Part shown: positions 42,508 to 49,885 of the stretch, piece after piece
Numbering within the stretch: position 1 is the first letter of the stretch
Layout: every line of letters begins with the position of its first letter
Source of the DNA: JAVBMU01 sp031552185
GTDB taxonomy: Bacteria > Actinomycetota > Actinomycetes > Actinomycetales > Cellulomonadaceae
DNA length: 64,000 nt
Direction: 5' to 3'
Assembly: GCA_031552185.1 (NCBI GenBank)
Contig: JAVBMU010000006.1
Span: forward strand, 1 to 64,000
Notes under the pieces: model-generated
Told to the model about the DNA's origin: nothing
The model's database searches: none
The model's input: the letters and a program-made list of their open reading frames with translations, nothing else
Program-made: the position numbers and the translations under genes

Positions 42508-43163
42508 ACTGGTCCGAGAACGCGATCATCGTCCTGATCCTCGCGATCCTGGGCGGCTGGGTTCTGTGGCTGTCCGCCTCGCGGCTGGATCGGCTGCACC
42601 GCAAGGTGATGGCCTCGCGGCTCGCCCTGGAGGCACAACTGGTGCGGCGCGCGTCCGCGGCCGTCGAACTGGCCGCGTCGGGCTTGCTCGATCCGGCCAG
42701 CGCCGTCCTGGTGACCGGCGCCGCGTACACGGTGATCGAGGACGACGCCCGGGACCTCGTCGAGGCCGTCCCCGAACTCAACGGGTTGACCCCGCCCGCG
42801 CCGAGCGATCGCCTGCTCGGCGAGGTGGCTCCGGACCGGGCGCAGGCGGAGTCCGAGTTGTCCGCCACCTTGCGCTCGGCCCTCGGCGACGCCGAGAACT
42901 CCGTCGCGCCCGGGGACAATCCGCTCGGCCGGGACGCGTTGCGCGCCCTGGCCGGCGCGTGGTTCCGGGCCCAGCTCGCCCGCCGCTTCCACAACGAGGC
43001 CGTGGCACAGGCGCAGCGGATCCGGCGCAAGTGGTACGTGCGGGCCTTCCACCTCGCCGGCCGGGCGCCGATGCCGACCACCGTCGAGTTCGACGACGCC
43101 TGGCCGTCGGCTCTCGGCCGGCCGTCCACGGCCGGCGATTCGGCCGGCCGGCGCCCCGGCTGA
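42504..43163 (+). CDS. conserved membrane protein, LemA-like
   Basis: The 219-residue product has one N-terminal membrane segment (about 5-23), a long helical region beginning RLDRLHRKVMASRLALEAQL, and a second helical region ending ARRFHNEAVAQAQRIRRKW and then PMPTTVEFDD. The pattern matches LemA-like proteins, which also end with such a Phe-His-Asn/Pro-Met-Pro stretch. Start GTG 42504 overlaps pimA. A protein of unknown function occupies this place in related genomes. Confidence 0.65.
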   Translation: MNWSENAIIVLILAILGGWVLWLSASRLDRLHRKVMASRLALEAQLVRRASAAVELAASGLLDPASAVLVTGAAYTVIEDDARDLVEAVPELNGLTPPAPSDRLLGEVAPDRAQAESELSATLRSALGDAENSVAPGDNPLGRDALRALAGAWFRAQLARRFHNEAVAQAQRIRRKWYVRAFHLAGRAPMPTTVEFDDAWPSALGRPSTAGDSAGRRPG

Positions 43164-43321
43164 GGGTGACGGCGCGGCCGGCGTGCGCCAAGGGGTCAAC
43201 CGCCGCGTTGGGCCGGCGGGCGAGCCGGTCCGGGCCGGCCGCGGGGCGTAGAATTGTGGGCCGTGTCAGCATGTGCCCCGGCGCCGGTCCGACGCCGCTG
43301 ACCCCGAAGGCTCGGTGCGCC

Positions 43322-44329
43322 ATGACATCCTCCTCAGCTGCAACTCACCCGTCCGGATCCCCGCGGTCCGGCGCCGCCCGGTCGAGCGCCCCGTCGAGCG
43401 CCCGGTCGAGCGCCCCCTCCGAAGCCGGCCGGGTGCCCGGGTCGGGCCTCGGCACCGGCACCGCGCGGGTCAAGCGCGGCATGGCCCAGATGCTCAAGGG
43501 CGGCGTGATCATGGACGTGGTCACGCCCGAGCAGGCCCGGATCGCCGAGGACGCCGGCGCGGTGGCGGTGATGGCCCTCGAACGGGTCCCGGCCGACATT
43601 CGCGCCCAGGGCGGGGTCGCCCGCATGAGCGACCCGGAGATGATCACCGCGATCATCGACGCCGTCTCGATCCCGGTGATGGCGAAGGCGCGGATCGGCC
43701 ACTTCGTCGAGGCGCAGGTGCTCCAGGCTCTCGGCGTCGACTACGTGGACGAGTCCGAGGTGCTGACGCCGGCCGACTATGCCCACCACATCGACAAGTG
43801 GCAGTTCACGGTGCCCTTCGTCTGCGGGGCGACGAATCTCGGCGAGGCCTTGCGCCGGATCGCCGAGGGCGCGGCGATGATCCGATCCAAGGGCGAGGCC
43901 GGCACGGGCGACGTCTCGAACGCAACCACCCACATGCGCTCCATCCGGGCCGAGATCGCCCGCCTGGCCTCGCTCCAGGGTGACGAACTGTTCCTCGCGG
44001 CCAAGGACCTCGGCGCCCCCTACGAGTTGGTGGCCGAGGTCGCGGCTACGGGCGCGCTCCCCGTCGTGCTCTTCACGGCCGGCGGGATCGCCACCCCAGC
44101 CGACGCCGCCATGATGCGCCAACTCGGGGCCGAGGGGGTCTTCGTCGGGTCGGGCATCTTCAAGTCCGGCAACCCGGCCGAGCGAGCCGCGGCGATCGTG
44201 AAGGCGACGACGTTCTATGACGATCCGGACGTCATCGCGAAGGTCTCCCGAGGGCTTGGCGAGGCGATGGTCGGGATCAGCGCCGACTCCGTCCCGGTGC
44301 CGCATCGGTTGGCGGAGCGCGGGTGGTGA
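43322..44329 (+). CDS. pdxS: pyridoxal 5'-phosphate synthase subunit PdxS
   Basis: The 335-residue product is the TIM-barrel lyase that makes PLP from ribose 5-phosphate, glyceraldehyde 3-phosphate and ammonia. Catalytic residues lie in GGVIMDV and PVMAKARIGHF. RIAEGAAMIRSKGEAGTG binds phosphate. A Ser/Ala-rich N-terminal extension of about 40 residues, made from a 12-bp repeat (43376-43411), precedes the usual start GTARVKRGMAQML. A TAGAAT at 43249-43254 is a possible -10 box. Confidence 0.93.
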   Translation: MTSSSAATHPSGSPRSGAARSSAPSSARSSAPSEAGRVPGSGLGTGTARVKRGMAQMLKGGVIMDVVTPEQARIAEDAGAVAVMALERVPADIRAQGGVARMSDPEMITAIIDAVSIPVMAKARIGHFVEAQVLQALGVDYVDESEVLTPADYAHHIDKWQFTVPFVCGATNLGEALRRIAEGAAMIRSKGEAGTGDVSNATTHMRSIRAEIARLASLQGDELFLAAKDLGAPYELVAEVAATGALPVVLFTAGGIATPADAAMMRQLGAEGVFVGSGIFKSGNPAERAAAIVKATTFYDDPDVIAKVSRGLGEAMVGISADSVPVPHRLAERGW

Positions 44330-44895
44330 CCTCGCCCCCGGCCGGGGACGCCACCCCGCGCTGGGAGTGGGAGTGGGACGGTTGGCAACGTGGCCCGGAC
44401 GGGATGCTCGTCCGACACGCGGCCCGGGTCATTCTGCTCGACGCCGCCGGCCGGGTCCTGCTCGGCCGTGGGCACGACGGCGACCAGCCCGAGCGGTCCT
44501 GGTGGTTCACCATCGGCGGCGGGATCGCCCCAGGGGAGAGCGACCTCGACGCGGCCCTGCGGGAGGTCCGCGAGGAGACCGGCCTGACGCTGGATCCGAC
44601 CGCGCTGCGCGGCCCTGTGCTCACGCGCAGTGCGATCTTCGACTTCTACCGCGAGCACTGCCGGCAGCACGAGGTGTTCTACCTCGCCCGGGTCGCGGCG
44701 GGCGACGGACTCAGCCGGGACGGCTGGACCGACCTGGAGCGGGCGCTGCTGGATGACCTGCGCTGGTTCAGCCCGGCCGAATTGCGCGCCGTCGACATCG
44801 AGGTCTTCCCCGTGGACCTGCCCGAGCTCGTCGAGACCTTCGCGGCCGGCTGGGACGGGGTGATCCGGCACATCGGCGACGTGGTCGAGCTGTGA
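44326..44895 (+). CDS. Nudix hydrolase
   Basis: The product is 189 residues from GTG 44326, which overlaps the pdxS stop (GTGA); GTG 44323 is an alternative. The Nudix box is complete: GGGIAPGESDLDAALREVRE followed by ETGL (near residues 63-86). Position between pdxS and pdxT suggests sanitation of a nucleotide or cofactor, but the substrate is not readable from the sequence. Confidence 0.85.
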   Translation: MTSPPAGDATPRWEWEWDGWQRGPDGMLVRHAARVILLDAAGRVLLGRGHDGDQPERSWWFTIGGGIAPGESDLDAALREVREETGLTLDPTALRGPVLTRSAIFDFYREHCRQHEVFYLARVAAGDGLSRDGWTDLERALLDDLRWFSPAELRAVDIEVFPVDLPELVETFAAGWDGVIRHIGDVVEL

Positions 44896-45515
44896 CCCGG
44901 TCCGGACCCGGGCCGACGATCGGCGTACTGGCGTTGCAGGGCGACGTGCGCGAGCACCTGGCCGCCCTGCGGGCCGCGGGCGCGCGGGCGGTGCCCGTGC
45001 GCCGGGAACGCGAGTTGGCCGCCGTCGACGGCGTCGTGCTGCCGGGCGGGGAATCCACCACCATGGACCACCTGCTGCGGGCCTTCGAACTCGCCGAACC
45101 GTTGCGGGCCGCGCTGGCGGGCGGGTTGGCGGCATTCGGCTCGTGCGCGGGCATGATCCTGTTGGCCGATCGGATCCTCGACGGCGCCGTCGGTCAGCGC
45201 ACGCTCGGCGGCCTGGACGTCACGGTTCGGCGCAATGCCTTCGGCCGCCAGGTCGAGTCGTTCGAGACGGACCTCGCCGTCGCCGGCGTGCCCGGTCCGG
45301 TGCACGCGGTGTTCATCCGGGCGCCGTGGGTCGAGGAGGTCGGACCGGGCGTGCGCGTGCTGGCCCGGATCGAGCCGTCAGAGCACGTCCCGGCCGGGGC
45401 CGACGGTAAGATCGTCGCAGTCCAGCAAGGACGGCTGCTCGCCACTGCGTTCCACCCGGAAATCTCCGGAGACCACCGCCTGCACGAGCTGTTCGTCGAG
45501 ATCGTGAAGGGGTAA
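44892..45515 (+). CDS. pdxT: pyridoxal 5'-phosphate synthase glutaminase PdxT
   Basis: The 207-residue subunit releases ammonia from glutamine for PdxS. It has IGVLALQGDVREH at the N-terminus, LPGGESTTM near 50, the nucleophile Cys in GSCAGMI near 81 and the His/Glu pair in FHPEISGD near 192. GTG 44892 overlaps the Nudix gene. Confidence 0.93.
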   Translation: MTRSGPGPTIGVLALQGDVREHLAALRAAGARAVPVRRERELAAVDGVVLPGGESTTMDHLLRAFELAEPLRAALAGGLAAFGSCAGMILLADRILDGAVGQRTLGGLDVTVRRNAFGRQVESFETDLAVAGVPGPVHAVFIRAPWVEEVGPGVRVLARIEPSEHVPAGADGKIVAVQQGRLLATAFHPEISGDHRLHELFVEIVKG

Positions 45516-45519
45516 CGGC

Positions 45520-46275
45520 ATGTCAGGGCACTCCAAGTGGGCCACGACGAAGCACAAGAAGGCCGCGATCGATGCCAAACGCGGCAAACTCTTCGCGAAA
45601 CTGATCAAGAACATCGAGGTGGCGGCGCGCACCGGCGGCGGGGATCCGGCCGGCAATCCGACGCTTTTCGACGCCATTCAGAAGGCGAAGAAGACCTCCG
45701 TCCCGAATGAGAACATCGACCGTGCGGTCAAGCGCGGCTCCGGGGCCGAGGCCGGCGGTGCCGACTACCAGACGATTATGTACGAGGGCTACGGATCCGG
45801 CGGGATCGCCGTCCTCGTCGAATGTCTGACCGACAACAAGAATCGCGCCGCCGCCGAGGTCCGGACGGCATTCACCCGCAACGGCGGCCAATTGGCCGAT
45901 CCGGGTTCCGTCGCCTACCTGTTCTCCCGCAAGGGCATCATCGTGGTCCCCAAGGACGGGACCAGCGAGGACGCCGTCATGGAGGCCGTCCTGGACGCGG
46001 GCGCCGAGGAGGTCAGCGACCTCGGCGAGGCATTCGAAGTGATGACGGAGGCGACCGACCTCGTCCCGGTGCGGACCGCCCTGCAGGACGCGGGCATCGA
46101 ATACGACTCGGCCGACGTCGTCTTCCACCCCTCGATGGAGATCGAGGTCGACGCCGACGGGGCGCGCAAGATCATGCGATTGATCGACGCTTTGGAGGAC
46201 AGCGACGACGTGCAGAACGTCTACGCGAACTTCGACGCCCCCGACGAGGTCATGGCCGCCCTGGACGAGGACTGA
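45520..46275 (+). CDS. YebC/PmpR-family protein
   Basis: The 251-residue product has the family signature MSGHSKWATTKHKKAAIDAK, PNENIDRAVKRGSG near 70 and EGYGSGGIAVLVECLTDN near 90. The family includes transcription factors and TACO1-type translation activators that ease ribosome stalling at proline runs. It precedes ruvC, the order seen in most bacteria. Confidence 0.92.
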   Translation: MSGHSKWATTKHKKAAIDAKRGKLFAKLIKNIEVAARTGGGDPAGNPTLFDAIQKAKKTSVPNENIDRAVKRGSGAEAGGADYQTIMYEGYGSGGIAVLVECLTDNKNRAAAEVRTAFTRNGGQLADPGSVAYLFSRKGIIVVPKDGTSEDAVMEAVLDAGAEEVSDLGEAFEVMTEATDLVPVRTALQDAGIEYDSADVVFHPSMEIEVDADGARKIMRLIDALEDSDDVQNVYANFDAPDEVMAALDED

Positions 46276-46307
46276 CCGCACCACCGCGCCGGTGAAGAAC
46301 CGACGAC

Positions 46308-46391
46308 GCCGAGGTAGATGCGTGGCGTCGCGGGACCGGCGTGTCGGGCGCGCTACGGCTCTTCCTCGCGCAGCGCGGCTCTACCTCGCGC
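46308..46391. repeat. dispersed palindromic intergenic element, copy 2
   Basis: The block matches 19425-19508 at about 87 percent and has the same GAGGTAGA...TCTACCTC-type inverted arms. It lies between yebC and ruvC in a 257-bp gap with no gene. Confidence 0.6.
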
Positions 46392-46532
46392 ACGGCGCTG
46401 GGCGCGGGCGGTTCCGGTGCGGAGCCGACCACGACGCCGAGACGACGCCCGCCCGCCGGCTTCCAGCAGCCGAGAGCGCACCCGCGGCGCGGCGGTCGCA
46501 TCGACGGCGGCCCGGCGTGGGACGCTGGACGG

Positions 46533-47093
46533 GTGCGCGTTCTCGGTGTGGATCCCGGTTTGACCCGGTGTGGGGTCGGCGTCGTCGATTCGCTGCCCGG
46601 CCGGCGCGCCGAGTTGGTCGCGACCGGGGTGCTCACCTCCGCGCCGGACCTCACCGTGGATCTGCGGCTGTGCCGCATTGCGGACCGGCTGGATGCCTGG
46701 CTCGATGAGCACGTGCCCGACGTCGTCGCCATCGAACGCGTCTTTGCCCAGCACAACGTCGGCACGGTGATGGGGACCGCCCAGGTCGCCGGCCTCGCGA
46801 TGGTCGCCGCCGCCCGGCGCAACGTTCCGGTGGCCCTGCACACCCCCAGTGAGGTCAAGGCCGCGGTGACCGGCAGCGGCGGCGCCGGCAAGGAGCAGGT
46901 GCAGCGGATGGTCGCCCAGATCCTCGGCCTGGCCGCGGCGCCCAAGCCCGCCGACGCCGCCGACGCCCTCGCCCTGGCGATCTGCCATCTGTGGCGGCCG
47001 GCCGGCGCGCTCCAGGGCGGCGAGCGGCACGAACTCACAGCTGCCCAGCGGGCGTGGGCCGCGGCCGAGCGCGCGGCCCGTCGGCCGAAGTAG
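46533..47093 (+). CDS. ruvC: Holliday junction endonuclease RuvC
   Basis: The 186-residue product starts at GTG 46533 and has acidic catalytic residues in LGVDPGLTRCG (Asp near 7), AIERVFAQ (Glu near 69) and the late DAADALALAICH. It resolves Holliday junctions formed by recombination. The upstream gap contains the palindromic element, so it may be transcribed separately from yebC. Confidence 0.93.
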   Translation: MRVLGVDPGLTRCGVGVVDSLPGRRAELVATGVLTSAPDLTVDLRLCRIADRLDAWLDEHVPDVVAIERVFAQHNVGTVMGTAQVAGLAMVAAARRNVPVALHTPSEVKAAVTGSGGAGKEQVQRMVAQILGLAAAPKPADAADALALAICHLWRPAGALQGGERHELTAAQRAWAAAERAARRPK

Positions 47094-47102
47094 CGCCCCG
47101 CG

Positions 47103-47212
47103 CAGTCGTCGGGCTGAGCAGTCGTCGGGCTGAGCAGCCCGGGCTGAGCAGTCGTCGGGCTGAGCAGTCGTCGGGCTGAGCAGTCGTCGGGCCGGGCAGC
47201 CGTCGGGCCGGG
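47103..47212 (+). repeat. 16-bp intergenic tandem repeat between ruvC and ruvA
   Basis: Seven copies based on CAGTCGTCGGGCTGAG occur in a row: four are identical, one is shortened to 14 bp, and the last two carry base changes. The array begins just after the ruvC stop. Confidence 0.85.
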
Positions 47213-47317
47213 CCGCCGGCTGGCGGCGCCGAACCCGGAACCGACCACGGGTTCGGCGCGAGTGCGCCGCGCGGCGGCTGGGTCCGGGACCGCCGGCTCG
47301 ATAGAGTAGCGCTCGTT

Positions 47318-47331
47318 CGTACACCTGTTCG
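47318..47331. promoter_or_regulatory. candidate LexA (SOS) box upstream of ruvA
   Basis: On the minus strand the sequence reads CGAACAGGTGTACG, one base from the actinobacterial consensus CGAAC-N4-GTTCG. It lies about 55 bp before the ruvA start and just after a TAGAGT (47302-47307) that could be a -10 box. SOS control of ruv genes is well known. Confidence 0.5.
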
Positions 47332-47384
47332 CCCGCGACCCGGCCGGCCCGGCCGGCGCCGGGCCGAGACGTGGGAGGCCACGC

Positions 47385-48002
47385 GTGTTCGCTTCGCTGA
47401 CCGGGACCGTCGCGCACGTCGGGATCGATCGCGCGGTGCTCGACGTCGGCGGGATCGGCTACCTCCTGCACGCGACGCCCGCGACGCTGGCCGGGCTCCG
47501 GGTGGGGGAGAGCGCCCGGCTCGCGACATCGTTGGTGGTCCGGGAGGACTCGCTGACCCTGTTCGGCTTCGCCGACGACGACGAGCGGGCGGTCTTCGAG
47601 GCGGCGCAGACGGTCAGCGGCGTCGGGCCGCGGCTCGCGCTGGCGATGCTCGCCGTCCACCCGCCGGACGCCCTGCGCCGGGCCGTGGCCGAGGAGGACC
47701 TGGCCGCCCTGATGCGCGTGCCCGGGATCGGGCGCAAGGGCGCGCAGCGAATCGCCCTGGAACTCGGCGGCAAGCTCGGCGCGCCGGCGGGCGCGGCGGC
47801 TGCGGCCGAGGCCGCGCCGGCCGCGGCCGACCATCGGGATCAGGTGGTGCAGGCGCTCGTTGGGCTCGGCTGGAATCTGAAGGCCGCCCAGGACGCCGTC
47901 GCCAAGGTGCTCGCCGAGGCCGGCGCCGAGGCGGTCGCGGCGGCGGAAGTCTCCGCCGCCCTGCGGGCGGCCCTGCGGCTCCTGGGCGGCCGTCGTGGCT
48001 GA
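47385..48002 (+). CDS. ruvA: Holliday junction branch-migration subunit RuvA
   Basis: The 205-residue product has the OB-fold domain (1-63), two helix-hairpin-helix motifs (VSGVGPRLALAML near 78 and VPGIGRKGAQRIALELG near 112), and a C-terminal domain after an Ala-rich linker that contacts RuvB. It starts at GTG 47385 and overlaps ruvB by 8 bp. Confidence 0.93.
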   Translation: MFASLTGTVAHVGIDRAVLDVGGIGYLLHATPATLAGLRVGESARLATSLVVREDSLTLFGFADDDERAVFEAAQTVSGVGPRLALAMLAVHPPDALRRAVAEEDLAALMRVPGIGRKGAQRIALELGGKLGAPAGAAAAAEAAPAAADHRDQVVQALVGLGWNLKAAQDAVAKVLAEAGAEAVAAAEVSAALRAALRLLGGRRG

Positions 48003-49101
48003 GGCGGAGCCCGGATTCGACCGGGTCGGGCTGGGTGCCACGGGGCCAGATCGCGTCGGTGCGGCGGCCGGCGCGGAGTTCGCCTCGGAGCGGATCGTGG
48101 CGCCGGGCGCGGACGACCTCGAACGCGCGGCCGAGGCCGCGCTGCGACCGCGGCGGCTGGACGAATTCGTCGGCCAGCACGTGGTCCGCGACCAGCTCTC
48201 CCTCGTCCTGCAGGCGTCGCTGGCCCGCGGCGCGGCGCCCGACCACGTGCTCCTCTCGGGCCCGCCCGGTCTGGGCAAGACGACGCTGGCGATGATCATC
48301 GCGGCGGAACTGGGCACGTCGCTGCGGGTCACCTCCGGCCCGGCGATCCAGCATGCGGGCGACCTGGCCGCCGTGCTGTCGTCGCTGGCCGAGGGCGAAG
48401 TCCTGTTCATCGACGAGATCCACCGCCTGGCCCGCCCGGCTGAGGAACTGCTCTACATGGCGATGGAGGACTTCCGGGTCGACGTGATCGTCGGCAAGGG
48501 CGCCGGGGCGAGCGCGATTCCGCTCAGCCTGCCGCCGTTCACCGCCGTCGGGGCGACCACCCGCGCGGGCCTCCTGCCGGCGCCGTTGCGGGACCGATTC
48601 GGCTTCACCGGGCACCTCGACTACTATGCGGCGGCGGAACTCGAACAGGTCATCGCGCGCTCGGCCGGGCTGCTCGGCGTCGTCGTCGACCCGGACGCCG
48701 CGCGGGAAATCGCGGGCCGTTCGCGCGGGACGCCCCGGATCGCGAACCGGCTGTTGCGCCGGGTCCGAGACTGGGCCCAGGTGCGCGGGGACGGCCGACT
48801 GAACCTGGCCGCCGCGCGGGCGGCGCTCGAGGTGTACGAGGTCGACGCGATCGGGCTCGACCGCCTCGACCGGGCCGTGCTGACGGCCCTGTGCACCCGG
48901 TTCGGCGGCGGCCCCGTCGGACTGACCACGCTGGCCGTCACCGTCGGTGAGGAGGCGGAGACGGTGGAGACCGTGGCCGAGCCGTACCTGGTCCGGGAAG
49001 GCCTGATCGGCCGGACGCCGCGGGGACGGATCGCCACCCCGGCGGCGTGGCAGCATCTCGGTCTGACGCCACCGCGGGAATCGGGCACACTGTTTGCCTG
49101 A
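47995..49101 (+). CDS. ruvB: Holliday junction branch-migration ATPase RuvB
   Basis: The 368-residue AAA+ motor has Walker A GPPGLGKTTLAM near 92, Walker B VLFIDEIHRL near 138, sensor ATTRAG near 187 and the C-terminal winged helix with PYLVREGLIGRTPRGR. Its N-terminus is about 25 residues longer than usual. GTG 47995 lies inside ruvA. Confidence 0.94.
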   Translation: MAEAEPGFDRVGLGATGPDRVGAAAGAEFASERIVAPGADDLERAAEAALRPRRLDEFVGQHVVRDQLSLVLQASLARGAAPDHVLLSGPPGLGKTTLAMIIAAELGTSLRVTSGPAIQHAGDLAAVLSSLAEGEVLFIDEIHRLARPAEELLYMAMEDFRVDVIVGKGAGASAIPLSLPPFTAVGATTRAGLLPAPLRDRFGFTGHLDYYAAAELEQVIARSAGLLGVVVDPDAAREIAGRSRGTPRIANRLLRRVRDWAQVRGDGRLNLAAARAALEVYEVDAIGLDRLDRAVLTALCTRFGGGPVGLTTLAVTVGEEAETVETVAEPYLVREGLIGRTPRGRIATPAAWQHLGLTPPRESGTLFA

Positions 49102-49324
49102 CGGACCGGGCCGCGCGGCGTCGGTCCCGGAAGGTTCCGTCCCGCATCCGAACGCGGCTCGGCGGGCATCCGAACGATCGGTCCGCAAAGCCGGCGTGAG
49201 GGCCTAGACTGAGGAACGGTCTGTGCGCGCGGAAACTCCACAACCCCCGCGGTTTCGGTGAACCATGACGCGACCGCCTAGACTGCCGCGCAGTTCCCAA
49301 CCAGAACGGACACGTGAGACCGTC
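49102..49324 (+). promoter_or_regulatory. promoter region of yajC-secDF
   Basis: The 223-bp gap holds two identical -10-like hexamers TAGACT (49205-49210 and 49279-49284), each preceded by CC, which may be tandem promoters for the export operon. No other feature is evident. Confidence 0.4.
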
Positions 49325-49813
49325 ATGGAAATCCTCATCATCTTGGCCGTTGCGGTCGCTGGGCTCTACTGGATGTCGAGCCGCCAGCGCAAGCAGCAGC
49401 GCGCCGCGATGGACTTCCGATCCCAGCTCGCCCCGGGCCAGGAAGTGATGACCACTTCCGGGCTCTTCGGGACCATTGTCGAGGTCGACGAGGACGCGGA
49501 TGTCATCACCCTCGAGACCGAACCAGGCGGCAGCACGACCCGCTGGCTGCGGGCGGCCATTGCCAAACTCGTCGAGCCCCCCGCGGTGGACGAGGAGGAG
49601 GCGGAGGAGGCGACCGACGCCGCCGCCGCGGAGGACGCGGTAGCCGACGACGGGCTGATCGAGGCCGAGGTGGATCCGCGCGCCGAGACCCGCAAGGACC
49701 TGCCCGACGACGTCGTCGTCCCGGACGACCTGTCGGGGTTGGACCAGATGGACGCACCGAAGCCGGACGCAGCGCGGGAGCCGCGCGAGGACGGAACCGA
49801 CAGCAGCAAGTGA
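49325..49813 (+). CDS. yajC: preprotein translocase subunit YajC
   Basis: The 162-residue product starts at ATG 49325 with one N-terminal membrane helix (about 2-18) followed by SSRQRKQQRAAMDFRSQL and the conserved GQEVMTTSGLFGTIVEVDED. An acidic tail of about 75 residues is longer than in E. coli YajC. It forms the SecDF-YajC accessory complex of the Sec translocon. Confidence 0.92.
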   Translation: MEILIILAVAVAGLYWMSSRQRKQQRAAMDFRSQLAPGQEVMTTSGLFGTIVEVDEDADVITLETEPGGSTTRWLRAAIAKLVEPPAVDEEEAEEATDAAAAEDAVADDGLIEAEVDPRAETRKDLPDDVVVPDDLSGLDQMDAPKPDAAREPREDGTDSSK

Positions 49814-49885
49814 CACCCGCACCGGTCGCCCTGAGACCGGCGAACGCCACGCGTCGACGACGCGCGCACGAGAAGAGACGGACCG

